DNA from: Deltaproteobacteria bacterium
GTDB taxonomy: Bacteria > Desulfobacterota > Dissulfuribacteria > Dissulfuribacterales > QOAL01
NCBI GenBank assembly: GCA_026995935.1
Contig: JALWNK010000058.1
Coordinates: forward strand, 25,122 to 89,121
DNA: 64,000 bases
Reading direction: 5' to 3'
Shown here: one piece after another, positions 44,463 to 53,349 of the stretch
Numbering within the stretch: position 1 is the first letter of the stretch
How the letters are laid out: each line of letters begins with the position of its first letter
The notes under the pieces: generated by a model
Database searches by the model: none
Seen by the model: only the letters and a program-made list of their open reading frames with translations
Told to the model about the DNA's origin: nothing
Made by a program: the position numbers and the translations under genes

Positions 44463-44700
44463 ATCTATATTCTCTCGCTCTCTAAAGCCGCATTTGAGTA
44501 GTCACTTTTTTGTGCAAAATCCATTAAGCATACATTATGCCATTTTGATGTTGCGCAAAAATACTGTAAAAACAGCCAGTTAACCTTGCAACTGCACAGC
44601 CATTAGGCTTGTGTGTCCTATTGGACACAGTTTATCTGGTGCCTTGGTGTGGCGCAAATGACACATCTTGAGTTTTAAAGAGATTGGTTTTGAAAAGGAT
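44463..44700. promoter_or_regulatory. lpxC upstream region: possible sigma-54 promoter and a 7-bp inverted repeat
   Basis: On the minus strand, TGGCATAATGTATGCT (44542-44527) matches the sigma-54 pattern with GG and GC ten bases apart, about 65 bases before the lpxC start; the match to TTGCW is imperfect (ATGCT). TGTGTCC/GGACACA at 44612-44618 and 44623-44629 forms a short hairpin or operator. Both could be chance; no sigma-70 boxes stand out. Confidence 0.3.
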
Positions 44701-45633
44701 TTAGCTTGTCAGGCCCAGGCGTCTTAGATGCTTTTCATCCTTGGACCAGTCTTTGAGGACCTTCACCCAAAGATCCAAAAAGACCTTCTTGCCCCACAGG
44801 TGTTCCAGGTCCATCCTTGCATAGGTTCCCACCTTCTTTATGAATCTTCCCTGTTTCCCTATGATAATTCCCTTTTGAGACGGCCTTTCAACATAGATGA
44901 CCGCCCTTATCCTGACGATTTTGTCATCCTCTTCCATCTCCTCTACCTTCACTGCCGTTGAATATGGGACTTCCTGTTCGGCAAGGAGGAATATCTTTTC
45001 CCTGATAAGCTCCTCTACAAGGTGTTCCTTGGACTGGTCAGTAATGGTGGTTGCGTCATAATATTGCGGGCCTTCCGGAAGGAGCTTTAGTATCTCCTCA
45101 AGCAACCTGTCCACTCCATCCACGTACTTTGCAGAGATGGGTACTATGGCCTCAAAGGGGTAAATCTTACCCATTTCGTCAATAATGGGCAGGATGTTTT
45201 CCTTGGCCACCTTGTCTATCTTATTGAGTACAAGGATCACCGGCTTTTTCAGTCTCTTAATAAGCTCGACTATGGCAAACTCTTCCTTTCGGTTTCTGTT
45301 TGTGACATCCACAAGAAAGAGCAGAACGTCAACGTCCTCAACGGCCTTTTCCGCCGTCTCAACTAGCTTCTTGTTCAGCAGCTTTCTTGGGAGATGAATC
45401 CCAGGGGTGTCAACGAACACGATCTGGAAGTTTTCCCCGGTAAGTATGCCGCGGACTTGGGTCCTGGTGGTTTGTGGCTTTGGGGTGGTGATGGCGACTT
45501 TTTCGCCAAGGATTGCATTGAGAAGGGTAGACTTACCGACGTTTGGGGCGCCTATAATCCCTACGAAACCCGATTTAAAACCCTGGCCCTTTTCTCCCTT
45601 TTCTCCTGTGTTACCCGAATCCATTTTTTCCAA
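44701..45633 (-). CDS. era: GTPase Era
   Basis: The 310-residue protein has a GTPase domain with G1 GAPNVGKST, switch region TTRTQVRG, G3 DTPG, and G4 NKID, followed by a C-terminal KH domain (about 215-300, with IIGKQGRFIKKVGTYAR). Era binds 16S rRNA and helps 30S maturation. I place the start at TTG 45633 because GAGGAG lies 4-6 bases before it; ATG at 45624 is too far from that site. The start overlaps the RNase III end by 23 bases, matching the widespread rnc-era coupling. Confidence 0.95.
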   Translation of the reverse strand: MEKMDSGNTGEKGEKGQGFKSGFVGIIGAPNVGKSTLLNAILGEKVAITTPKPQTTRTQVRGILTGENFQIVFVDTPGIHLPRKLLNKKLVETAEKAVEDVDVLLFLVDVTNRNRKEEFAIVELIKRLKKPVILVLNKIDKVAKENILPIIDEMGKIYPFEAIVPISAKYVDGVDRLLEEILKLLPEGPQYYDATTITDQSKEHLVEELIREKIFLLAEQEVPYSTAVKVEEMEEDDKIVRIRAVIYVERPSQKGIIIGKQGRFIKKVGTYARMDLEHLWGKKVFLDLWVKVLKDWSKDEKHLRRLGLTS

Positions 45634-46387
45634 GGTTCTCCTCTATATTTTTTAGTGCAAGCCTTGCGGCCTGTTGCTCCGCCTCCTTTTTGCTTCTACC
45701 TGTGCCTTGAGAAATCTCCTGATTTTCAAAATAAAGGGCGACCCTGAAGCGTCTGTCATGGTCTGGCCCTTCTATTTCAAGAAGCCTGTAAGAGGGAAGG
45801 GCGTGCAGGTATTTTTGCGTAATTTCCTGAAGCCTGCTCTTATAATCGATCTTGAGGCCCTTTTCAGGGGCTGATTCAAGGAGCTTGCCAAACTGCTTGC
45901 GAACAAAGCCAAAGGCAGCCTCAAATCCACCATCCAGGTACATGGCACCAACCACGGCCTCAAAGGCATCTGCCAGTATTGAGGGCCTGGTCCTTCCGCC
46001 GCATTTTTCCTCTCCGTGTCCCATGAGGAGGTATTTCCCAAGTTGGAGTTCCTTTGCCAGCATGACCAGGCGTGTTTCGCTCACAAGATAGGCACGCATC
46101 TTTGTAAGGTCACCCTCTTTGTAGTGTTGACCAAATTTCCTGAAGAGAAGATCGCTTATTGCAAGCTCAAGTACGGCATCCCCAAGAAACTCCAGCCGCT
46201 CGTTGTCGTGGAAGGACTTTCCCGACTCAGGTGGAAAGGAACGATGGGTAAGGGCAGTAACAAGAAGTTTCTTGTCCTTGAATGAGTAACCAAGGTGTTT
46301 TTCAAGACTGCTTAAAGATGGCAGGGAATCCGCCTGCTCTCTATCCGTATAAGTTTCTGTCTGTTTCAAGATTTGATTCTGGTGCAA
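45611..46387 (-). CDS. rnc: Ribonuclease III
   Basis: The 258-residue protein has the RNase III domain with the signature NERLEFLGDAVLELAI (catalytic Glu and Asp) and EAVVGAMYLDGG for the second acidic site, followed by a double-stranded RNA-binding domain (about 178-245, RLQEITQKYLHALPSY and AEQQAARLALKNI). It processes rRNA and other double-stranded RNAs. No ATG is available before the domain; TTG at 46387 follows AAGGGGAAAGG and is the likely start. It overlaps era downstream. Confidence 0.95.
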   Translation of the reverse strand: MHQNQILKQTETYTDREQADSLPSLSSLEKHLGYSFKDKKLLVTALTHRSFPPESGKSFHDNERLEFLGDAVLELAISDLLFRKFGQHYKEGDLTKMRAYLVSETRLVMLAKELQLGKYLLMGHGEEKCGGRTRPSILADAFEAVVGAMYLDGGFEAAFGFVRKQFGKLLESAPEKGLKIDYKSRLQEITQKYLHALPSYRLLEIEGPDHDRRFRVALYFENQEISQGTGRSKKEAEQQAARLALKNIEENLGKNGFG

Positions 46388-46438
46388 GGCCTTTCCCCTT
46401 GGATTTTCAGGCTACCGAATATGTTCAGCCATGATCCT

Positions 46439-47242
46439 TTAGATGCTGCCCTGTTCCGTGCCGGGCAGGGACGTGCCAACAAATTGATCAAGAAATTCCT
46501 CTTCAACCAGCTTTTTTAACCTGGAACACTCAACCGAGTCTATCTGGGCTCCCCTTGTGCCCCCAAAGAGGCTGATTTCAGAAAGGAAGACCTCTCCATT
46601 TTCCGTCATTAAAAGATCCATGTGAGCAAAGGGGAATTTGGCCCTGTCCATGGCCTTTTGGCAGATTTCCGCTTCCCTGTCTGAAAGTTCAAAGGGGCCG
46701 CTTTCACCGCCAAAGTGCAGGTTGTTCCTGAAGCCTGCCCTGTTTTTGCGCCAATAGGCCTCCCGGTGATGGCTTCCAACCCACACAACCCTTATGTCCG
46801 TTGCATCAGGAATAAATGGTTGAAGCACAAAGGGCCAGGGCGGGTTAGAGGAAAGGGAGACGTTATTGAAGAGATCCTCGCAGTCTCGCCATTTGTTTAT
46901 GCCTAGTCCACAGTCGGCCCGGTCCTTCTTGGTTATGACAGGGCCTGTACCTTCCTGTAAGTAGTCATCCATGGCCCTTATGAGATCGGCCTTTCCATTT
47001 ATGACCCTTGTGCCAGGGACCATCAGATCCCCCAAGAGATGCGCCTGGAAGCATTTGGACCTGCTAGCAATCTGGGAGATGGCCGAAGGAAAGAGTAACA
47101 CTCCCCGATCCACCAGGTCCGTGAATATGAATTCCTCAAATGGCTTGAGGTTTAGCACACAAGAGACTACATCCCCCTTTTGGAGATTGGGATAGGCCTT
47201 TTTGAACTGGGAATTTGTCCTGATTATGGCAGGCGGTCGCAC
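46439..47242 (-). CDS. ATP-grasp-type ligase-like protein of unknown substrate
   Basis: The 267-residue protein looks like a compact ATP-grasp enzyme related to glutathione synthase and RimK: VITKKDRADCGLGI resembles the ATP-binding lysine and glycine loop, FVLQPFIPDATDIRVVWVG matches the adenine- and metal-binding strands, and FAHMDLLMTENGEVFLSEISLFGG is the terminal metal-binding block, where N-E-x-N is the usual form. The last Asn of that pattern is replaced here (SEISLF), so metal binding may differ. GTG at 47242 follows the previous stop by four bases, without a clear Shine-Dalgarno. The substrate is unknown. Confidence 0.65.
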   Translation of the reverse strand: MRPPAIIRTNSQFKKAYPNLQKGDVVSCVLNLKPFEEFIFTDLVDRGVLLFPSAISQIASRSKCFQAHLLGDLMVPGTRVINGKADLIRAMDDYLQEGTGPVITKKDRADCGLGINKWRDCEDLFNNVSLSSNPPWPFVLQPFIPDATDIRVVWVGSHHREAYWRKNRAGFRNNLHFGGESGPFELSDREAEICQKAMDRAKFPFAHMDLLMTENGEVFLSEISLFGGTRGAQIDSVECSRLKKLVEEEFLDQFVGTSLPGTEQGSI

Positions 47243-47246
47243 CTTG

Positions 47247-47543
47247 TCAGAAGATCATTTCAGCAAAACGCCTGTAATATTGGGAAAGGTCTGCGTAACA
47301 TTCACCGCAATAAAGATTTACATCTCCCAGCACGGTGGACTCGTCGTTTTGAGGCGTAAAGCTCCCATCCGGATTCTGGATGTATTTGGTGGTGATGGTA
47401 ACCTCCTGCGCCACTTCAAAAAAATCGTGGTCGTTACCGCATTCAGGGCACACAATCCTCTGGCCGGCCCGGGTAAGTTTCCTGGGAAAAGACACCAATA
47501 CCTTGCGCCGTTTCTCTGTAGTTTTTTCACTTTTTTGATTCAT
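47247..47543 (-). CDS. Small zinc-ribbon-like protein
   Basis: The 98-residue product (start ATG 47543, MNQKSEKTTEKRRKVL) has CPECGNDHDFF near residue 31 and YCGECYADLSQYYRRF near residue 80: two C-x2-C knuckles about 45 residues apart, joined by a beta-hairpin-like stretch. This suggests a zinc ribbon. The frame is open 35 codons further upstream, but the composition there is unlike coding sequence. It is co-transcribed with the ATP-grasp gene (4-base gap). Function is unknown. Confidence 0.6.
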   Translation of the reverse strand: MNQKSEKTTEKRRKVLVSFPRKLTRAGQRIVCPECGNDHDFFEVAQEVTITTKYIQNPDGSFTPQNDESTVLGDVNLYCGECYADLSQYYRRFAEMIF

Positions 47544-47644
47544 GTCAAAGGGAGCAACTGAATTTTTGAGTTTGATATTATTTTTACACTCTTTTGAGGT
47601 GACTTGGCAATAGCAAAATTTTGTCAGCCCCCAAAAGGGCTTTA

Positions 47645-48865
47645 TCATCTTTTCGTATTATCGGGCCTTAACCTCAAAAAGGGCCTGTAGAGTGGGTCTC
47701 CTACAAGCACCATCTGCCAGGAAAGCATGGGGCAGGAAAAAAGATAAGCCTCTGAAATGGAAAGGCCATTGTCCAGAAGGAGCCTGAAGAATAGGTTGGG
47801 CGGAGGAAAGGCCTGGACATAGGGTTCTGAGACAGGGCCTATGGTTACACTTGCCCCCTTTTTGAGAATCATCCTGCACCACTGCCTGGTGTTTCCGTGG
47901 AGGCTTACGCACTCGCCACTTGCAATATGGTAACCTATAGCCCCCCTTTTCCAGGTAAAGGCGTCTTTGTAATTGGAAAGGCTGTACCAGCCGCAGTATA
48001 TGGCGCAGCCTTTACACGCATATTTTTCAAAAAGTCCTGGGCCCTGGTTGATTTTCGTTTCAAAGCCCCTTGACTTAAGAAACAGGGCAGCTTGGTATAT
48101 CCACCTGTCAAAAAGATGGTAGGTATCCTTTCCCATTTTCCTCTGAGAGGCCGTGTACCTGCAGTCAAGGCATGCCCTTCCTGAAAGTCCATTTTCCTCA
48201 GAAAATATGGCATCATCGATTATCCTCTTTGCATTCCTCAGGTCGGGGCCGTCTATTCTTGAAACCATGACGATTTCTTTTGCGGGCAAAGAGGGCCTTT
48301 CCCCTGGCCTTTTACCTATATATAGCGGGTTTAAAAGCCAGCTTTTAAGATCGTATCTTCCATAAAGTCTTATGGCCATGACCTCAGAATCTACGGAAGA
48401 GACAGTTGTTAAAGGGCCCCTTTCATCCATCCTTTTTTTGCTGCCTTCTTCCTTGATATCCCTGCCAGCCCCTTTCCTTTTAGCTGAAGGGCCTTTTGTA
48501 GAAGTCCCTGATTCCTGTTTTTCCAATATCCTTAAGGGGATGCCGTAGGTAAGAAGAATGCATCTTATCCCTTTTAAAAGGCTGTCTCCTGCCAGTGCCT
48601 TCTTAAGCGGGAAGGCAATATCTCTTTCAAAGGCCCTTCTGGTGATCACCTCTTTGGTGGTGCAGCGGATGTGGAGGAGGTTTTTCCTGGGAATGTTTCT
48701 CTTTTTAATGTAATAACTGGAAAGGGCCAGGGATTCAGGGCTGCTGTCATTTGCCACAACCAGCACCTGCCCGGGTTCAAGTGCCAGGGCCTTTGACCAG
48801 GTCCCGTCAATCAGTATGAGGAGGAAAGGGATAGAAAGTGAGAGGCGGAGCCAAGCCCTCTTCAT
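47645..48865 (-). CDS. Exported TIGR03790-family protein
   Basis: The 406-residue protein has a signal peptide (LSLSIPFLLILIDGTWSKALA) and starts the mature part with LEPGQVLVVANDSSPESLALSSYYIKKRNIP, the opening typical of the TIGR03790 family. IDGPDLRNAKRIIDDAIF, the cysteine-containing block near AIYCGWYSLSNY, and GPVSEPYVQAFPPPNLFF near the end are also family features. The family is found in diverse bacteria, with no function assigned that I know of. Its stop region overlaps nothing downstream; its start overlaps the next gene upstream by four bases, ATGA. An uncommon S/K-rich insertion occurs at about 120-150. Confidence 0.8.
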   Translation of the reverse strand: MKRAWLRLSLSIPFLLILIDGTWSKALALEPGQVLVVANDSSPESLALSSYYIKKRNIPRKNLLHIRCTTKEVITRRAFERDIAFPLKKALAGDSLLKGIRCILLTYGIPLRILEKQESGTSTKGPSAKRKGAGRDIKEEGSKKRMDERGPLTTVSSVDSEVMAIRLYGRYDLKSWLLNPLYIGKRPGERPSLPAKEIVMVSRIDGPDLRNAKRIIDDAIFSEENGLSGRACLDCRYTASQRKMGKDTYHLFDRWIYQAALFLKSRGFETKINQGPGLFEKYACKGCAIYCGWYSLSNYKDAFTWKRGAIGYHIASGECVSLHGNTRQWCRMILKKGASVTIGPVSEPYVQAFPPPNLFFRLLLDNGLSISEAYLFSCPMLSWQMVLVGDPLYRPFLRLRPDNTKR

Positions 48866-49233
48866 GTAAAGAGCTCATGAAGAGCGGTAAAGGCAGCCCC
48901 AGCATGCCCCAGGGCCTTTTCAACGTGAGATCTGCCTGTTTCATCCCCCAGGGCCAGTCTTCTTGCCTCAAATATGGCCTCTGTAATCCTGGAAGATGTC
49001 CCTGTATCATCTGTGAGGTCTTCTAGATTCCTGGCAAAGCGTTCTCTTTTCATCTTGAAGAAGTCCGCCTTGACCATGGGAAGGGCAGCAGCAACGGCCT
49101 TGATCAAGGCATCAGTACAAGAGATGACCTTTCTGGCGCACACTTCATAGTTACTTGCAGAAAGGGCGGCCTCTGCATCCTGGAGGTTAATTCTTGCATA
49201 TTTGATAAAGGTTTTTGTGCGAATAAGTCCCAT
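48862..49233 (-). CDS. Small helical protein, HEPN-like
   Basis: The 123-residue protein is almost entirely helical: KYARINLQDAEAALSASNYEVCARKVISCTDALIKAVAAALP followed by further helices. This resembles the HEPN arrangement of AEPN/HEPN families (a helix with N-x-x-D-A-E, then an amphipathic helix with C-x-D-A-x-I-K), but the RX4-6H ribonuclease motif is absent, so an RNase activity is not supported. It overlaps the TIGR03790 gene by four bases. Function is unknown. Confidence 0.55.
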   Translation of the reverse strand: MGLIRTKTFIKYARINLQDAEAALSASNYEVCARKVISCTDALIKAVAAALPMVKADFFKMKRERFARNLEDLTDDTGTSSRITEAIFEARRLALGDETGRSHVEKALGHAGAAFTALHELFT

Positions 49234-49284
49234 GAATCTGAAACCGGATATACTTTTGCTCTTTTTATAAATCGTTTAGGCTCT

Positions 49285-49536
49285 TTACAACCCCTTGTCA
49301 GTCACGTCCTTATTGCTGTTTTCGTCTCCTGTTTCAACAACATCGCTTCCTCCCAACATGTTTTTGTAGAGTTTCTTTGTAAGGATTTTGTCGGCAAGCT
49401 CGCAAAGCTCGAAGAGGGAGTCTAAAAGGTCCAGCATATCGTCCTGCCCATCCTTTGTCATGTAACCAAAGTCTTCCTCCCATCTTCCAGAGGCCAGATA
49501 TTCCCTGAACTGCTTGATGTTTTTTGAGGTAATCAT
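49285..49536 (-). CDS. Small acidic hypothetical protein
   Basis: This 83-residue acidic, helical protein (MITSKNIKQFREYLASGRW ... ENSNKDVTDKGL) has no recognised domain, signal peptide or membrane segment. The ATG at 49536 has only a weak Shine-Dalgarno. It sits between an FtsB-like gene (23 bases upstream of it) and a HEPN-like gene on the same strand. It is real by codon pattern and position, but unconfirmed. Confidence 0.5.
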   Translation of the reverse strand: MITSKNIKQFREYLASGRWEEDFGYMTKDGQDDMLDLLDSLFELCELADKILTKKLYKNMLGGSDVVETGDENSNKDVTDKGL

Positions 49537-49558
49537 GAACGAGGGCCAAAGATGAGTA

Positions 49559-49906
49559 CTATCTGGAACTGGTGCCCTGATGTATGAATTTGTAAAGAAG
49601 CTCGTTTCTCTTTACCCAGCCAAGCCTCTTTCTTACCATCTCTTCCTGGAATTTTCGATCCGTGCCAAAGGTCTTGATCTGGTTTTTGAGCCTGGTGTTC
49701 TCCTTTGAGGCATCAATGACCATGGCGTAAAAGGCCTTACGATGCTGCTTCATCTTGTGGAGTTTCCAGAATCCATATGGGCCGGCAATTGTCCAGAGGG
49801 CCAGAAGAATGATGGTAACCAAAAGAAACACGTTCACGTACTGGGACCTGTTATCGGCCCTTTTTCTGCTGATTCGCCTGTTTCTACCAGTATAGGAAGC
49901 CCTCAA
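49559..49906 (-). CDS. FtsB/DivIC-like septum formation initiator protein
   Basis: The 115-residue protein is a small bitopic membrane protein: a basic cytoplasmic N-terminus (about 1-24), one membrane helix (about 25-47, NVFLLVTIILLALWTIAGPYGF), then a short coiled coil with KENTRLKNQIKTFGTD and a C-terminal block EEMVRKRLGWVKRNELLYKF. This is the FtsB/DivIC/FtsL layout, where the protein joins the FtsQLB divisome complex. The start appears to be TTG at 49906, four bases after GGAGG. gltX lies 76 bases upstream on the same strand. Typical FtsB end motif EEIARxxLGMVKPGE corresponds here to EEMVRKRLGWVKRNE. Confidence 0.8.
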   Translation of the reverse strand: MRASYTGRNRRISRKRADNRSQYVNVFLLVTIILLALWTIAGPYGFWKLHKMKQHRKAFYAMVIDASKENTRLKNQIKTFGTDRKFQEEMVRKRLGWVKRNELLYKFIHQGTSSR

Positions 49907-49982
49907 AATCCCTCCACAAGGTGCAACAAAGAGTCTAACTTTTAGAATAGACAGTAATTTAGGGCAAAGTCAAGGGTTTTGG

Positions 49983-51488
49983 TCAAGGTTTTGTCCCTTC
50001 AAAGAGCCTTGGGCTGTCTTTTAGCCGCCTTATCACCCGTTCCTTGCCAATGGCAACCATGACATCGAATATTCCAGGGCCCTTGAGTTGACCTGTTATA
50101 ACCGTTCTCATTCCGTTTATTATTATCCCGGGTTTAACCCCCGCCTCACTGGCAAAGGCCCGCACCGCATCCTCTGTGGTTTCAAGGTTCCAGGGCTCCA
50201 CCTTCTCAAGGGCCTCTCCAAGCCTTGGAAGAAGCTCCTTGAGCTCAGGATGCTTGAGCATGTTCTTTTTGAGTGCCTTTTGTTCGATTTCAAAGTCGTC
50301 TGCAAAGTAGGCCCTTCCAAGCCTTGCAAAGTCCCTAAGCGTGTGAAACCTGCTCCTTATGAGATCCAGGGTGGAAAGGAACCACTCCCGTTTTTCGCCT
50401 TCATAGGCCTCGTCCCAGATGCCCTCCTTCTTGAAATCCTCCTTTATCATCTCTGCTATCTCTTCAATGGGCAGGTGTCTTAGCCACCAAGCATTTATGC
50501 TAATGGCCTTCGGGTCCGTGAAGAACTTCGGGTCCCCCTTCCTGTAGTTGAAAATGGAGTTGGCCTTGTTTATGCGCTCAAGGGAAAAGGCCTGGATGAG
50601 CTCTTCCTTTGTGAAGATTTCCTGGTCGGTTCCCGGGTTCCAGCCAAGGAGCACAAGGTAGTTCACAAGGGCCCAGGGGATGAATCCCATCTTCCTGTAC
50701 CACTGCACAGATACCACCTCTCCGTGGGTGCGCTTGGATATCTTTCTTTTTTGGAGATCCAGGGTGAGGGGCATGTGGGCAAAGACAGGAGGTTTTGCCC
50801 CAAGTGCTTCGTAAAGGAGTATCTGTTTTATGGTGTTTGTCATGTGGTCCTGGCCCCTTATGATGTGGGTGATCCTGTCCCGGATGTCATCCACCACGTT
50901 GCAAAGTAGGTAAAGAGGCCTGCCGTTTGAGCGCACAATGACAAAGTCTTCTATCTCGCTGTAGTCCTTTTCAATCCTTCCAAGGACCTTGTCGTCATAT
51001 CCTATCTTGCCCTCCCTTTCAGGGACCTTGAAGCGGATGACGTATGGTATTCCCTGTCGTTCCTTTTCCGCTATCTCCTCAGGAGAAAGGCGCCTGCATG
51101 TGCCGTCGTATTTGATGTCCCTTTTTTCCGAAAGGGCCTTTTTGCGCTTTGCCTCAAGCTCTTCCTTGGTGCAGAAGCATTTGTAGGCCTTTCCCTCCTT
51201 TAGAAGCCTTTCAGCAGCGGCCTTGTGCTCATGGGCAAACTCGCTCTGGAAATAGGGCCCCTCGTCCCAGTCTATACCAAGCCAGGTGAGTCCATCGATG
51301 ATTCCTTCAATGGATTCCTTTGTTGAGCGCTCAACATCCGTATCCTCTATCCTCAAGATGAATTTTCCGCCGTGTTTCCTTGCAAACAGCCAGTTGAAGA
51401 TGGCGGTCCTTGCACCTCCGATGTGCAGATAGCCCGTTGGGCTTGGAGGAAACCTGACTATTACCTGTTCCTTGTTTTTTTCTGACAT
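49983..51488 (-). CDS. gltX: Glutamyl-tRNA synthetase
   Basis: The 501-residue class I synthetase has FPPSPTGYLHIGGARTAIFNWLFARKHGG (HIGH-type motif) and KRKISKRTHGEVV (KMSKS-type motif), plus the family blocks RIEDTDVERS and FVIVRSNGRPLYLLCNVVDDI. It charges tRNA-Glu. Whether it is discriminating is not decidable, but glnS directly upstream makes a glutamine amidotransferase route unnecessary. The start is three bases after the glnS stop. Confidence 0.96.
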   Translation of the reverse strand: MSEKNKEQVIVRFPPSPTGYLHIGGARTAIFNWLFARKHGGKFILRIEDTDVERSTKESIEGIIDGLTWLGIDWDEGPYFQSEFAHEHKAAAERLLKEGKAYKCFCTKEELEAKRKKALSEKRDIKYDGTCRRLSPEEIAEKERQGIPYVIRFKVPEREGKIGYDDKVLGRIEKDYSEIEDFVIVRSNGRPLYLLCNVVDDIRDRITHIIRGQDHMTNTIKQILLYEALGAKPPVFAHMPLTLDLQKRKISKRTHGEVVSVQWYRKMGFIPWALVNYLVLLGWNPGTDQEIFTKEELIQAFSLERINKANSIFNYRKGDPKFFTDPKAISINAWWLRHLPIEEIAEMIKEDFKKEGIWDEAYEGEKREWFLSTLDLIRSRFHTLRDFARLGRAYFADDFEIEQKALKKNMLKHPELKELLPRLGEALEKVEPWNLETTEDAVRAFASEAGVKPGIIINGMRTVITGQLKGPGIFDVMVAIGKERVIRRLKDSPRLFEGTKP

Positions 51489-51491
51489 GTC

Positions 51492-53225
51492 TTACCTTTT
51501 CTTTTGTCTCTGTTTTTCCTGCTGCTTGAATTTCTTCTCTATCTTTGCCCAGGTATCCCTTAAGGTGATGGTGCGGTTAAAAACCGGGCTTCCAGGCTTT
51601 GAATTTCGAGAGTCTGCGCAGAAGTAGCCAAGCCTTTCAAACTGGTACACCTTTCCAAGTTCTGCCTCCGTAAGGGATGGCTCCATGAGGCAGTCCCTTT
51701 TCACCTCCAGAGAGTTTGGGTTGAGGTAGTCCATGAAGGTCTTTCCTTCCTCCTTTGCCCTGTCGGGGTAGGGGTGGTCAAAGAGCCTGTCATAGAGCCT
51801 AACCTCTGCCTTAAAGGCGTGTGGCGCACTAACCCAGTGGATGGTGCCCCTGACCTTTCTTCCATCTGGCGCGTTCCCGCCCCTGGTTTCAGGGTCGTAG
51901 GTGCAGCGAAGTTCAAGGATCTCTCCCGTCTCAGGATCCTTAATAACCTCCTTGCAGGTGATGAAGTAGGCGTAACGAAGCCTTACCTCTCTTCCTGGTG
52001 CAAGTCGGTAGAATTTCTTTGGCGGCTCTTCCATAAAATCCGTGGCCTCAATGAATATCTCCCTTGAAAAGGGGACTTTTCTGGTTCCATATGAGGGGTC
52101 TTCCGGGTTGTTTATTGCATCAAGCTCCTCCTCCTGGCCCTCTGGGTAGTTTTCTATGACAACCTTTAAGGGATTCAGGACCGCCATTCGCCTTGGGGCC
52201 ACCCGGTTAAGTTCATCCCTTATGCAGTGCTCAAGAAGGGCAACGTCCACAACGCTTTCCTTCTTTGCAACCCCTATCCGTTCGCAAAAGTCGCGAATGG
52301 CAGCAGGCGGAAAGCCCCTTCGCCTCATGCCGCTTATGGTGGGCATCCTCGGGTCGTCCCAGCCGTCAACCACGCCAGATTCCACAAGCTTTATGAGCTT
52401 TCTCTTGCTGAGGATGGTGTAGGTGAGGTTGAGCCTTGCAAACTCTATCTGCTGGGGGTGCCACTCCACCTGAAGGGTGTCCAGAAACCAGTCGTAAAGG
52501 GGGCGGTGATCCTCGAACTCCAGGGAACATAGGGAGTGGGTGATGTGCTCGATGGAGTCTGAAAGGCAGTGGGCAAAGTCATACATGGGGTATATGCACC
52601 ACTTGTCTCCTGTCCTGTGGTGGGGAACATGCATGATGCGGTAGATGACAGGGTCGCGCATGTTAAGGTTTCCAGCCGCCATGTCTATCTTGGCCCTAAG
52701 CGTCCTCTCCCCATCCTTGAATTCCCCTGCCCGCATCCTGCGGAATAGGTCCAGGTTTTCCTCAATGCTCCTGTTCCTGTAAGGGCTTTCCTTGCCTGGC
52801 TCAGTGAGTGTGCCCCTGTATTTCTTTATCTCCTCAGGTGAAAGGTCGCAGACAAAGGCCTTTCCCATCTTAATGAGCTGTTCCGCATACTCGTAGAACT
52901 GATCGAAGTAGTCGGAAGCATAGTAAAGGTGTTCACCCCAGTCATAGCCTAGCCACCTGACATCCTCCATGATGGCGTCCACGTACTCCTGCTCTTCCTT
53001 TGTGGGGTTGGTGTCGTCAAAGCGGAGGTGGCACCTGCCGTTAAACTCAATTGCAAAGCCAAAGTTCATGACTATGCTCTTTGCATGCCCTATGTGCAGG
53101 TATCCATTTGGCTCAGGAGGAAAGCGCGTTATGACCTTGCCGCCATACTTGTTTGATTTTATGTCCTGAAGAATTATATTTCTGATAAAGTTTGAAGGCC
53201 TTTTCTTTTCTTCCTTCTTTTTCAT
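51492..53225 (-). CDS. glnS: Glutaminyl-tRNA synthetase
   Basis: The 577-residue protein shows [24 protein letters not shown] (HIGH), [46 protein letters not shown] and [14 protein letters not shown] (KMSKS), ending with the anticodon-binding beta-barrels (about 340-550, for example LHWVSAPHA as IHWVSAPHA). Length and blocks are those of bacterial GlnS, acquired in many Proteobacteria from eukaryote-like sources. The ATG at 53225 is divergent from uvrB, about 125 bases apart. It is co-transcribed with gltX. Confidence 0.96.
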   Translation of the reverse strand: MKKKEEKKRPSNFIRNIILQDIKSNKYGGKVITRFPPEPNGYLHIGHAKSIVMNFGFAIEFNGRCHLRFDDTNPTKEEQEYVDAIMEDVRWLGYDWGEHLYYASDYFDQFYEYAEQLIKMGKAFVCDLSPEEIKKYRGTLTEPGKESPYRNRSIEENLDLFRRMRAGEFKDGERTLRAKIDMAAGNLNMRDPVIYRIMHVPHHRTGDKWCIYPMYDFAHCLSDSIEHITHSLCSLEFEDHRPLYDWFLDTLQVEWHPQQIEFARLNLTYTILSKRKLIKLVESGVVDGWDDPRMPTISGMRRRGFPPAAIRDFCERIGVAKKESVVDVALLEHCIRDELNRVAPRRMAVLNPLKVVIENYPEGQEEELDAINNPEDPSYGTRKVPFSREIFIEATDFMEEPPKKFYRLAPGREVRLRYAYFITCKEVIKDPETGEILELRCTYDPETRGGNAPDGRKVRGTIHWVSAPHAFKAEVRLYDRLFDHPYPDRAKEEGKTFMDYLNPNSLEVKRDCLMEPSLTEAELGKVYQFERLGYFCADSRNSKPGSPVFNRTITLRDTWAKIEKKFKQQEKQRQKKR

Positions 53226-53349
53226 GGTGTCTCCTGTAAGTGTCCTTTACGGCAGCATATAATAATGCCAGATTTCAAAAATAAAAGACACTTAGAAAGT
53301 TTATAGACAAAAAAGGCGTACAATTGCCAAAAGAGGTTTGTTTTTATAC

